Of a stretch of 64,000 nucleotides of DNA, positions 38,346-48,487 are shown piece by piece. The stretch lies in NCBI GenBank assembly GCA_947034895.1, contig OX344764.1:61795348-61859347 (forward strand), written 5' to 3'. Position 1 is the stretch's first letter. Every line of letters starts with the position of its first letter. Under the pieces are notes generated by a model. That model had not been told where the DNA came from. It saw only the letters and a program-made list of their open reading frames with translations, and made no database searches. The DNA is from Rhytidiadelphus loreus. Lineage: Eukaryota; Streptophyta; Bryopsida; Hypnales; Hylocomiaceae. Made by a program: the position numbers and the translations under genes.

Positions 38346-38965
38346 TTAGTAAATGGGTACTTATAAAATCACTTACTACATTTGGTGTATGTACTCATAT
38401 ATTATGGGTCATTTTCTTTGCTTTGCTATGGATGTTGTCAATGTTTAGTATTTGTGTTTTTCACATTATTTTCTATCATTGTTTGTTTGTAGGATTTGCC
38501 ATGATTGAGATATGCATGACAATCACGTGGTATTTTTCCTATGACTATGGTATTCACCGTTGGTCAAGGGCTATTGAGTCTTGGTGTGATTAGATTGCTA
38601 GCCAATTATAAGGTTCATTGTTGATTTATAACACGCTATCTCTTATGTTGGCACAATGTGATCTTAGCACATGTATTTGTGCACAACAATAGACAATTTT
38701 TACACTTTTTGAAATTTTTTACAATCTTGTAGAGATTTTTTGAATTGATTAATAAAAATAAACATGAATATTTAGGGTTATGTTTTCAGTTACGATAGTA
38801 TTATTTCACTCGATAAAATTTTACAAATTTTAGTATAGATACTTCCAAAATAAAATTGCATTTCCCATTTTATTTTTTCCTACTACACAACATTATGTAG
38901 TTGACAAATTCAAATTGTGGTCCTAAAAAATCAAATGCCAACTTATAGTACAAATGATTTCCTTA

Positions 38966-39692
38966 GGGTGAATGCAAGAAACACTGGTACTATTTTGCAT
39001 CACAATTGGAATGACAGAGTTACCATTCGCCATATCTTTTGGGAAATAAAGTCTATGTACTTGAAATTTTTATTGGAGATGGCTAACTTGGAAGTCCTCA
39101 GATTCCTTATTTTTGAGAAATTTTGAAAAAAAATCCTTTAACTAAATTGTAGTTTAGCTAATTTGTCACACTTTGTGGTTTAGGGTTTTTTATTACTGTG
39201 GAGCATCCAAAAATTATGATGTTCACTTGAAATTTTTGTAGGCTATTCCCACACTAGATGAGCATGTGCCCACCAAAGGGCATTAAAAAAAACACAATTC
39301 TTTGTCCTCAACATACATGCAAATAGGGGTCCCTTGCACATATCGCTCCAAACATTCATGATGGTTTCAACTTCTAGTTTTTGGTGTTCAAATGTAATCA
39401 CTATCAAATCCTTACAAATGGCCAATTTTTAGGGGGGTTTTATTCATGATTTTCTAATTATTATTAATTTATACTTAATTTTATCTACTTTTTGTGACAA
39501 ACTGTCATTTTTTTTAGTAGTACTATTTCAATATTATTAAGCATTCAAAAGTACTATTGGCCGTTGATTGTTCAGATCAACAACTGAAATTGCTCCGTTT
39601 TGTAGTATTGTAGTACTCATAGTACTAAGCGCAAGAAATCACAGTTTTGGCAAAACGCTCCCTAAATCGTTTGGTGTTTCTTGCATCTACCC
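38966..39692 (-). mobile_element. GGGTG-type DNA element, copy 1 (727 bp, 4-bp TSD)
   Basis: Ends are gggtgaatgcaagaaacact and, on the other strand, gggtagatgcaagaaacacc. It is flanked by an exact 4-bp duplication, ctta at 38962-38965 and 39693-39696. The full length matches, inverted, the copy at 41676-42395. On the - strand a 60-codon frame (39425-39243, beginning MAICKDLIVITFEHQKLE) is shared with copy 2. No transposase was recognised. A 4-bp duplication fits few plant superfamilies, so the class is open. Confidence 0.8.
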
Positions 39693-40549
39693 CTTAGTAT
39701 AAAGAATAATGACTTAGAAATGGTACCAAGAAATCACTATATGTAAAAGTTGAGCTCTACCGCTACTACTTAATATTTTGTAAAAATTATTCTTGCAAAA
39801 TGCTTACTTTTTAACATTAAAGTTGATAAAACTAGAAATACATCTAAATGTATTGATTCCTAAAATTAAAGGCCATACATAAAATAGTAGCATCCAAAAC
39901 TATCAATTTAAGGATTTTGGACATAATGTCTATTATTAAACATCCAACAAATTATTGGACCCTACTAGTATTCTAGCAAGAGAAAAAAATTCTAATGCAC
40001 TTTCAAATGTATTTTTTGGACACTATGACTCGTATAAGTTGTAAATTTTCAAAGAGCCCATTAGAGATGCACCTAATACCAACACTAGGATATGATATTC
40101 AAATGTAGTACATCCTTGTAATCACATCTATTTATTTTCCAAAATTTCCCAAGATTTTTGAGGTAATGCTTATGGGTACAGTGATGCTTATAGGTGTTGC
40201 TACCTTATTTGCAACTATGAAGTGTAAATAATGAAATTTGTCTGGCCTTGTTGAAAAATCCTTAAGGAGTTAGAGGCTATTATACAACATGGTTATCATA
40301 GTGGATGGATGTCCGGTTTGTCTGTCCATCCGGTTTGCCTATTCGATAGAGGTCCCACCTGCTCAATACAGTCAACAGATAGTTGACTTTTTTATAAGAA
40401 AAAAATAGGCGATGTGGCTGCCACATCACCGCAACGTGGCATAGGCATGACATTGGGTGCGGATGGAATTGGTAGGGGCACAGACAAAAACTATGAGCGC
40501 TGACATAAGACAAGGCGCGGACATCATTTTGGTAGGGTACAGACGTCAT

Positions 40550-40770
40550 TCAGACAGGCTTAAGTCCGTGCCCTGACAAATTTAAGTCCGCGCCTTGACA
40601 GGTTTAAGTTTGTGCCCTGATAGGTTTAAGTCTGCACCCTCACCTTAAGTCCGTGCCTTGACTTTAAGTCTACGCCCTGATGTCCCTCATTCATGTGCGC
40701 GCCTTGGAGTTCTTAAAGGGTGAATTGTCACTCCCCACGTCGATGCCCTATGTCCACGCCCTGACGGCCC
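40550..40770. repeat. Minisatellite at left end of the hAT-like element
   Basis: Degenerate ~22-24-bp units around gccctgacaggtttaagtcc, GC-rich against an AT-rich background. The same unit forms the array at the other end of the element in the same orientation. Confidence 0.75.
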
Positions 40771-41085
40771 TTATTTAGGACTGCCAACCGTTTTTCAACC
40801 AAAAGATTTTCATGATAATGCGTTCTTGTCTCTCTAGAAATAACATGAATCTATGAACATTTAGGATGAATCTATAAAAATATGCTTTACATATTCATAC
40901 AAAAGAATACAACTTGTAATTTGAATTAAAAAAGAATCCCTTGTACCAATTATCCCCCAAAATTCACCCTTGAACTGTTGAACATATATTCAAAAGAATA
41001 CAACTTGAAATTTCAATTAAAAAAGAATCCCTTGTACCAATTATCTAAAAAAATTCACCCTTGAACATAAATCTAAAAGAGTATC

Positions 41086-41302
41086 CACTAGAAGAAACCC
41101 ATGTTCTAGTTGACATTTTGTAATTTTTTTAAACGAATTTTAGGTGATATCTAATGCAACATACCCATGTTTTTATGTCAAAATTGATGTTATGTTGGAT
41201 GTATTGTTGACATAAAAACATGGGTATGTTGCATTAGATATAACCTAAAATTTGTTTAAAAAAATTACAAAACGTCACCTAAAACATAGGTTTCTTGTAG
41301 TG
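41086..41302. mobile_element. CACTA-type palindromic MITE (217 bp, TSD atc)
   Basis: Ends are cactagaagaaacccatgtt and, inverted, cactacaagaaacctatgtt. The two arms are complementary over most of their length, so the element folds into a long hairpin. It is flanked by atc at 41083-41085 and 41303-41305, the 3-bp duplication typical of CACTA elements. It shares arm sequence (ttttaggtga, attttgtaattttt) with the elements at 54650 and 54934. Confidence 0.88.
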
Positions 41303-41434
41303 ATCACTTGTAACTTCAATTTAAAAAGAATCCCTTGTACTAATTATCCAAAAAAATTCAACCTCGGTCATGTATCCAAAAGAATATAATTTGTAACTTC
41401 AATTAAAAAAGAATCCTATGTAGCAATTATCCTT

Positions 41435-41485
41435 CTAAACCCTAAACCCTAAAAACCCTAAAATCCTAAACCCTACACCCAAAAT
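41435..41485. repeat. Interstitial telomere-like CCCTAAA tract
   Basis: The sequence contains imperfect consecutive units of ccctaaa, the plant telomere repeat on the C-rich strand. It is about 50 bp long and degenerate, within the hAT-like element. Confidence 0.7.
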
Positions 41486-41675
41486 AACCATGCACTCTAG
41501 TAGAGAAAAAATATGAACATTAAAGAATTTTGTGTTTAAAGTTTCCATCATTCAATATATTTAAAGGAATGAACTTCCCAAGTTTTTAGTTTTTTTTTGG
41601 TTCGGACTAGATTTCAAGTGTTTGAGGAAGTAAAGAATGAGAAGTTCTGTCACAAAAAAGGAAAAATGTTGTTGG

Positions 41676-42395
41676 GTGGATGCAAGAAACACCGAATGAT
41701 TTAGGGAGCGTTCTGCCAGAACTGCGTTTTTTCTACTCAATACTACAAGTACTACTAGTACTGCAAAATGGAGCAATCTCAGCCGTTGATCCGAAAAATC
41801 AACGGCCAATAGTACTTTTGAATACTTTATAATACTGAAATAGTACTACTTAAAAAAAATGACAGTTTATCATAGAAAGTAGATAAAATTAAGTATAAAT
41901 TAATAATAATTAGAAATCATGAATAAAAAAAACTAAAAATTGGCCATTTGTAAAGACTTGATAGTGATTACATTTCACCAAAAACTAAAAGTTGAAACCA
42001 TCATGAATGTTTGGAGCGCTATGGGCAAGGGACCCCTATTTGCATGCATGTTGAGGACTAAGAATTTTGTTTTTTTGAATGTCCTTTGGTGGGCACATGC
42101 CCTCTATTGTGGCAATAGCCCACAACAATCCTAGATGTACATCATCATTTTTGGATGCTCCACAGTACTAAAAACCCCTAAAGCGCAAAGTGTGACAAAT
42201 TAGGTAAATTACAATTTAATTAAAGGATTTTTTTTCAAAATTTTTCAAGAACAAGGAATCTGAGGACTTCCAAGTTAGCCATCTCCAATAAAAATTTCAA
42301 GTACATGGACTTCATTTCCCAAAAGATATGGCGAATGGCAACTCCGTCATTTCAATTGTGACACCAAATAGTACCAATGTTTCTTGCATTCACCC
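41676..42395 (+). mobile_element. GGGTG-type DNA element, copy 2 (720 bp, 4-bp TSD)
   Basis: Ends are gggtggatgcaagaaacacc and, on the other strand, gggtgaatgcaagaaacatt. It is flanked by tgtt at 41672-41675 and 42396-42399, an exact 4-bp duplication different from that of copy 1, so the two inserted independently. It carries the same ~60-codon frame (41940-42134), with a one-codon in-frame deletion relative to copy 1. It is nested in the hAT-like element. Confidence 0.8.
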
Positions 42396-42599
42396 TGTTC
42401 TATGAAGTCAAGTGCAAATCTTAAAAGGTAGAGCTCTTAATGTAGGCATTTGACTTTCATGCACTTGAAGATATTTTCTGAATTGATAATAATAGCTTAT
42501 TGTAATTAATGATTTCCCTCTCTCTATAGAAAAGAAGAATCCGATGCCCAAGTGCATTTGAATTTTGAAAGGCCCGCCTACTTTGTTGAATGACTGAGG

Positions 42600-42935
42600 T
42601 GCGTGCCTTGACCTTAGGTCCGCGCCCTAACAGGTTTAAGTCCTCGCCCTGACAAGTTTAAGTCCCCGCCCTGACAGGTTTAAGTCCGTGCCTTGACATG
42701 TTTAAGCCCGTGCCTTGACATGTTTAAGTTCGCGCCCTGACCGTTTGCATCCATGCCTTGATGATTTGCGTCCATGCCCTAACTGTTCGCGTCCATCATT
42801 CCATGCCTTGATCGTTCACGTCCCCACCCTGACCATTTGTGTCCGCGCCCTAACTATGATGTCTGTGCCCTGCTCTAACATCCCCGCCCTGGCTTTCACG
42901 TCCGCACCCTGATTCCAGCGTGGATAGGTAGTGTG
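42600..42935. repeat. Minisatellite at right end of the hAT-like element
   Basis: About fourteen degenerate units of the gccctgacaggtttaagtcc type, with variants in which the taag core becomes cgtc or catc. It lies just inside the right terminus and mirrors the array at 40550-40770. Confidence 0.75.
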
Positions 42936-43059
42936 GAAGCGACCTGTCACTTGGAAAAATTCCGTGGCTTCAAAATGAAAGGTGTCCGGACCGTCCGTCT
43001 GTCCTGTGACTTCGGTCTGATCACTCCGACCCGTCCGGTATGACAACCCTGATATACAA

Positions 43060-43486
43060 ATTAAAAAATTCATACGATTTTTACATACCAAGGAATTGAA
43101 GACATTGAATTTTCGAATTCTCAATATGTTTTTATTTTGGACATTATATTTTGAATTTAAAATAATGAAAACAGGGGTACTGAATTTTTCAGTGGGTGTA
43201 ACGTCGTTGAGCACGTTGACGTCCTAAAAAAAGGCACTACTGAAAAGTTTCCAAGGAATCAGACTTGCTTTCATTACCGCCTTGCTTTCACTGTCACCAC
43301 CTTCACCACGTTCTACACTTCTATTGGTGGTGAACTATACGGCTACGAAGTTATACTAGAATTCGTTCTTTCTCACTGCAATTTCAGGAGTCCTTGTTAC
43401 TCACAATAACTGAAGGCTGCACTTCGTTTGCAATGGGGATTTGAGAAAGCTTGCCGTAGCGTATTTCGTACTCGTACCAGCAGCCA
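43060..43486. other. Upstream region and probable 5' UTR of the PC-esterase gene
   Basis: The ~430 bp between the hAT-like element and the ATG at 43487 should hold the promoter and leader. No specific regulatory motif can be supported. The transposon end sits only ~435 bp from the start codon. Confidence 0.45.
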
Positions 43487-46400
43487 ATGCAAAATTTAGA
43501 CATGAGGGAGTTTGCACGAAGATGGCGGTTGAAGCTGGGAGTCAATGTATCCGGTGCGATTGCAGGCTGCGTAGTACTGGCGATGACGATCATTCTCTAC
43601 TCGACTCGAGCAGTAACTCTGAATGTCCGATTTTCTCAAATGCTTGTGGATCCATCCCCCAGAGCTAAACCACCATTTTACAACATCACAGGCAAGATCG
43701 TGGCGGAGATTGAGCGCAATGGAACTGGACCCTGTTACAACCAAAACACAAATAGTACCGAAGTGATCGGACTTCCCAACATTCTCTCCACCAACGTCTT
43801 GCACAAGTTTTGGCTGCAATCTTATACCCATGCAGGCGAGCGTCGATGTGCAGGTAACCCCATCGAACTAATTCAACCCGTCCGGAAATTTTGCAGTAGC
43901 AAAGATTTCATGATTCTTTCTTTAAGAAAGGAAGAATTGATCAATTAGATATTTATTCAAGCTTTTGTTCAGCAGCACAAATATTTGCGATTGATTCACT
44001 GGGAGAGCTAGTATCTCTGGTTCCCGACCGGATTCCAATTCCCGTACGTCCACTGTGTCATGTTGCCAAAGGAAAAAAATTGGGACACTGATTTTGCCTG
44101 CTTGTAGCTTTTCCCTTCGTTCCTAGTGCAAAATCATCTGGAACACTTCTTACATTCCTGAGTGGGGTTAAACTCCCTGTGATTTTAAAGAATATCCAAT
44201 TTTAGTTTCATCTGGAACACTTCTAATATTCCTGTAGGATAAAATCCCTGTGATTTTTAAGAATGACCAGTTTTACGATCCTTCGGAAAACATCTGATAC
44301 TCCTGTAGGACGATCTGCCTGTGATTTCAAGGAATTCATTTGCCAAATTTAGGATCTACTACAAAGCTTTTGGTTTAAATTTCCTGTAGGATTATCTCTC
44401 TGTGATTTTAAAGAGTTGCTAGTTACATGGGATTGTCAATAAATTACTGAAGGTCTTTGTAGGTGGGGATTACTACGAACTCGACCTTTCCAGTCCTCTG
44501 TGGAAGTCGCGTCCTCGGAGCGAGGATTTGCAGAACGGCACTTACTCGGTGGAGCTCTTGGTCCCCGACAGTTACGCCGGCGATTACAACTTCTCCGCGT
44601 TTCTTCTGTTCGACGCTTATCACGGTCTCGACTTCAATGGCAAGACATGGAGTATCGTCCAACGCACTGTCTCCTTGAGTCTAAAATTCATCAACCTGCA
44701 AGCCAATACTACTGATTCTTCGCAGCAGCCAGCGACAGTTGGAGAATCCGCGGCCAGGGTCAATCCAGGTGGGTATCCAACACTGCACTCAAAACCAAAT
44801 TTTGTGAAATCTAGAAATTAAACGTGAAGTTCTGAAAATGTGCATAATTACAGGTGTTGGACTGGATGCCTTGTGCATTCCACTTCTTTGAGAAAATCTC
44901 TCAACAGGGAAACCCGGGTATGCAACTCCCGTATTATATGACCCTCATTATAATCACTTATAATGCATTTAAGTCCAATCTCAAGGAATATAATTTATTT
45001 TCATGTTGAAAGCTCTTGTAGCCCTTTCAATAAGGAATCCAAAATGTAATTATATATACATTCAGAAATGAGTATTTTTGAGGACAATATTAGCATTAGA
45101 AACCTAATTATATGAGTTTTTTTAATACATGTATCATAGGCCGAGCTACCCAACTTTGGGGGCTTTTTAATAAAAATTTAATTTTAATTGGAGGGAACTT
45201 CTTGTATGGAATTTTAAAAACTATGCATAATTGTTTCAATTCTTCATATATATTGTGAGTTTGTTTTTTCTAATATGTATGCAATTCAACATTTTTTATA
45301 TTTAATTTTTTTAAATTCGATCTTCACCTAAATTTTTAATCTTTTTAATTTGATACAATTTTTACAAAAGTCGTCCTCTAAGCCGTCCTCTAAGCCGTTG
45401 TAATGCCGATGACCCCTCTCTATAATACAAGAGTTGCGTACCCGGGCACGAAAATCCCTTTGACGTTGTTGGGCACATGATACCTACACGCAAGGACAGA
45501 TCGAACCCGTTGTAACATAGTGATTTGTTGACTCCGGATCCAACGGGAGGAAGCTTTGAATTGATAGAAGCTACCCTTAGGGAAGTTTGAGTCGCTAGCA
45601 AAGTTTGAGCCGCTAGCTTGTTCGAAATGTCAGCCAGTGCTACGTACATGGATATATGGGTAGCTGCTTGGGAGACAATCTAGCTAGCTTTGGGTCAAAT
45701 AGTTTGAGTGTGAGATCGACAAGCAGTATGTGTGCCGCAGGCAACGACAATGTGGGAAGTGTGTAGGATATTCCAGAATGTCATCGAAAAGAACGGTCCG
45801 ATTAAAGTGGTCTCAGTGTATGCTGGTGCAGCTCTACAGCGATGTGACGCCGGTGGGTCGGATTTCCAACTTAGCGAGTGGTCGGGTCGGTGGTCTCGCC
45901 CCCAAGAAAACGACTCCTGCGTCGCCAACTCCGAAGCCCGATACGCGCACTGCTTCTCCTCCGAAGCCAACCCCTGTCGCATCCCTTCGTGGTGCTCCGG
46001 CAATGTGTCGAGTTTGGAGAGCGTGGGCTGGTCTTACTCCGCACACTGCGCCTTCCACATCTTTAAGGCGCAGGAGGCGTGGGACTGCCTGGCGGGAAGA
46101 TGGCTTTTCTTCTGGGGAGACTCCAACCACCAAGACACCATTCGAAACCTTCTCACCTTCGTCCTTGGCATCGAGCCGCCGCCAGGTACGGATCCGTCAC
46201 CGGATTCATTCACGTACCCAAATGCAAAATCCATGCATGTTGATCTTTGCACTTGTAATTGAAGCTCTGTATCAGTAAGGTAGGTAGAGATTTCATTAAC
46301 CATACAGTACATTCGAGTCTTCATTGACCACACAGGTGAGCTCTGATCGATGTGTGCTAATAATCAGTGTGAAAACACTTAATCTATTGACATTCCATAA

Positions 46401-47836
46401 GGTTGTTTGCAACTGATTTTCAGAACTTTACCAACGTAATTAAGTCAGTGTGGAAACTTTTAGACGGTGCAAGTTTCTCCATTGGTGTAGGGAAAGGATT
46501 CAACTTCGTGACCTGTGTGGTGAATGGAAACGTACTCTCCCTTCCTGTATGAAGAATGGAGACAGTTTGACATTACATCTGAGTGCAAATGTGTCCATGT
46601 GACTAGTGGGCAAAATCGTAGGTTGGGAGAGTTAATGCCCCGCTACAGCTCTGTTGAGTACATGGCAACGTGCATTGCACATCGCAAGTGACACAGCGTG
46701 GAACGTGCACTCTGACATATTCCCTTTGTCTTACCTGTAGGGCCTTGGCAGATTCGATAATGAAACTTCATTATTGGGGTCAATAAATCTCCGTTTAGCG
46801 TAGAGAAGCTGGAAACTTAATAGAATCGAATCGTAAAAAAGGGAATGTATTTCACAACAACTTAGAATCGCCAAGATAGTGGTTCAGCATTATGAAGATA
46901 TGAAGCAAGTTGCCAATTAATTCCATGGTGACTGGTACGTTGCCCCAACCACGAAGAATTAATTTGGTTAGGAGCTACGATGTGCTTGCTTTCCAGGGTG
47001 GATGGCAACCTATTCACTCTTCCTACTCACCATTCACGAATGTTACGTTCACAATCGTTCTGCGCTTCCTTCTGAATCCAAGCACTTACAGTATGTATTT
47101 AATAATAGATTCAGGAAATAAATATACGCATTGAAAATATTGGCGTGAAAAACATGCATGACTGTGTCCACGACTTCTGAACTCATGTCCTCTGCAATAC
47201 TTTGCTCCAGGCCGTGACTTGCCACACTTCCTCATCGACCGCAGCTACCAGAACTTCTTCCGCAACCCCTCCAACCTCTCCCAAGAGCTTCGCCTCTCCA
47301 GCCACTTCAACGGCCACCCCGCAGTGGACTACAACGGCATAGGCCTTGCCAGCTTAGAGAATCCTCACTTCCGCCGCTATGTCTCCCACTTCTTCTCCGG
47401 GACTCCCTACCCCGACACAATGATCATGAACTCGGGCTTACACGACGGCTTGTACCACCGCAACATCCAGAGCTTCACGAATACCGTGGACATGGCGATG
47501 GAATATTGGCACGACATCTTTAGTAATGTGAGTGAGAAAGCTCCGGAGTTGGTGTATAGGACGACGGTGGCCCCAGCGGGAAGCGCAAGAAGTTCGCCAT
47601 CGAATCCGCAGAAGATGGAAGTGTACAATCGGATTATGACAGAGCAAGTGCAGAAGTGGTTTACGGAAGTGAGGATTGTGGATGAGTTTGATATGAGCTT
47701 TCCGTTTCATTATGATAATCGGTACAGCGATGGGGGCCACTATGGACGGCCGCCGGATCCGTGGAAAGTGCATTTCTACTTCGTGGATGTCATGCTTGCT
47801 CACGTGCTTCTGAATGCTATCTGTCCGCGGACGTAG
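43487..47836 (+). CDS. Membrane-anchored NXPE-like protein with PC-esterase domain
   Basis: Exons: 43487-43853, 44463-44768, 45727-46185, ~46906-47090 and 47211-47836, about 645 aa. Residues ~18-38 form a transmembrane segment after a basic N-terminus, a type II signal anchor. An NXPE-type Ig/filamin-like region follows (NGTYSVELLVPDSYAGDYNF). A Cys-rich stretch leads to the esterase domain, with the nucleophile motif in FFWGDSNHQD (near 46117) and the DxxH pair as DGGH (near 47730). Those two motifs define the PC-esterase group that includes plant TBL acetyltransferases and animal NXPEs. A Golgi role acylating or deacylating glycans is inferred, not shown. N-glycosylation sequons are numerous. 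The third intron does not join in phase: the 46185 donor leaves one base and usable acceptors near 46905 also give one base, so a microexon, an unusual site or a lesion is implied. Confidence 0.75.
44135..44425. repeat. ~74-bp tandem repeat in intron 1 of the PC-esterase gene
   Basis: Four degenerate units start near 44135, 44209, 44281 and 44355. Each contains attcctgtagga followed by ctccctgtgatttt. All lie within the first intron. Confidence 0.75.
46271..46570 (+). repeat. Intronic dispersed repeat, copy in PC-esterase gene
   Basis: This segment aligns along its length with 49661-49905 in the SIP aquaporin gene intron. Shared phrases are ggtgcaagttt(c/t)tccattg, acctgtgtggtga and ctctcccttcctgtatgaa. 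The two copies have the same + orientation although the host genes face each other. Confidence 0.75.
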
Positions 47837-47874
47837 GGAGGGGGGGGTTTGGGGGGGTTAGGGTTTAGGGTTTA
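47834..47874 (+). promoter_or_regulatory. G-quadruplex-type tract overlapping the stop codon, with telomere-like units
   Basis: The stop codon TAG of the PC-esterase gene is immediately continued by runs of 3, 8 and 7 G and then ttagggtttagggttta. At least five G-runs of three or more within 40 bases satisfy the usual G4 pattern on the sense (mRNA) strand. The last units are plant telomere repeats. A role in 3' processing or mRNA stability is only a suggestion. Confidence 0.6.
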
Positions 47875-47879
47875 ACCAT

Positions 47880-48487
47880 TAACGCCTGGATCATTTTCAG
47901 ATTTGGTGTGCGAGCTGCGTTGAGCCACCGTTGATGAATAATATTATGACGGCGTTTCGATATTGGAGCAGTCTCTTTGACACTTCGCAGATTGTTTGCG
48001 TATGTTTGAGCATTTTTGCCTATGTAGGAGTGTGAGTTTTAGGTGACAGATCTAGAGCTGAGGAGAGATCTTTGGTTTCAAGCGGGGTAACAAGAGCCAA
48101 ACTCTCTTGAAACAAAATATACAGACTATAGAAGAATTTCTTGAGCAATTCTGAAACTGGAGGTTGTACACGACACTACCTTAGCCTTGATGTGATACTA
48201 TTAATCGAAGATTTAGAATTAGATTTAGATTTAGTAAAGGTTTCTCAGTTGATACTAACGTGAAGAAATCCTGAACTACTGAATTGCTTACTGCATTTCG
48301 ACCAAATTCAAGTACCCTAAAATTACAAAACAGTTTCAAGAGGAAGGAGACAATTTTTGCAATGGCAGAGAATACGTCGCTCCTCTCAGCTGCTTGGCGA
48401 GACTCGTTTCAAACAAAGCCAAGTATTCCAATCAGTTCACCTCCATTTTTTATAAAATAGACCGTAAGTCTATGTCAAGTGGCTCAA
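47880..48487. other. Convergent intergenic region
   Basis: About 600 bp between the stop codons of the PC-esterase and aquaporin genes. It should contain both 3' UTRs. No other feature was recognised. Confidence 0.55.

Larger units (their letters stand above)
40288..43051. mobile_element. hAT-like non-autonomous element with nested insertions
   Basis: The left end is catggttatcatagtgga and the right end, on the other strand, cagggttgtcataccgga. The second is a typical hAT terminus. Flanks are ttatacaa (40280-40287) and atatacaa (43052-43059), an 8-bp target duplication with one mismatch. Subterminal zones are GC-richer than the genome around them and contain ~22-bp minisatellites. The interior holds a CACTA MITE (41086-41302) and a GGGTG-type element (41676-42395), so it is the oldest of the three. 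No hAT transposase frame is seen. Confidence 0.65.

Noticed and set aside
45730..46278. 182-codon + frame and 99-102-codon - frames
   Set aside because: Alternative-frame shadows of the PC-esterase exon 45727-46185, whose frame carries the GDS motif.
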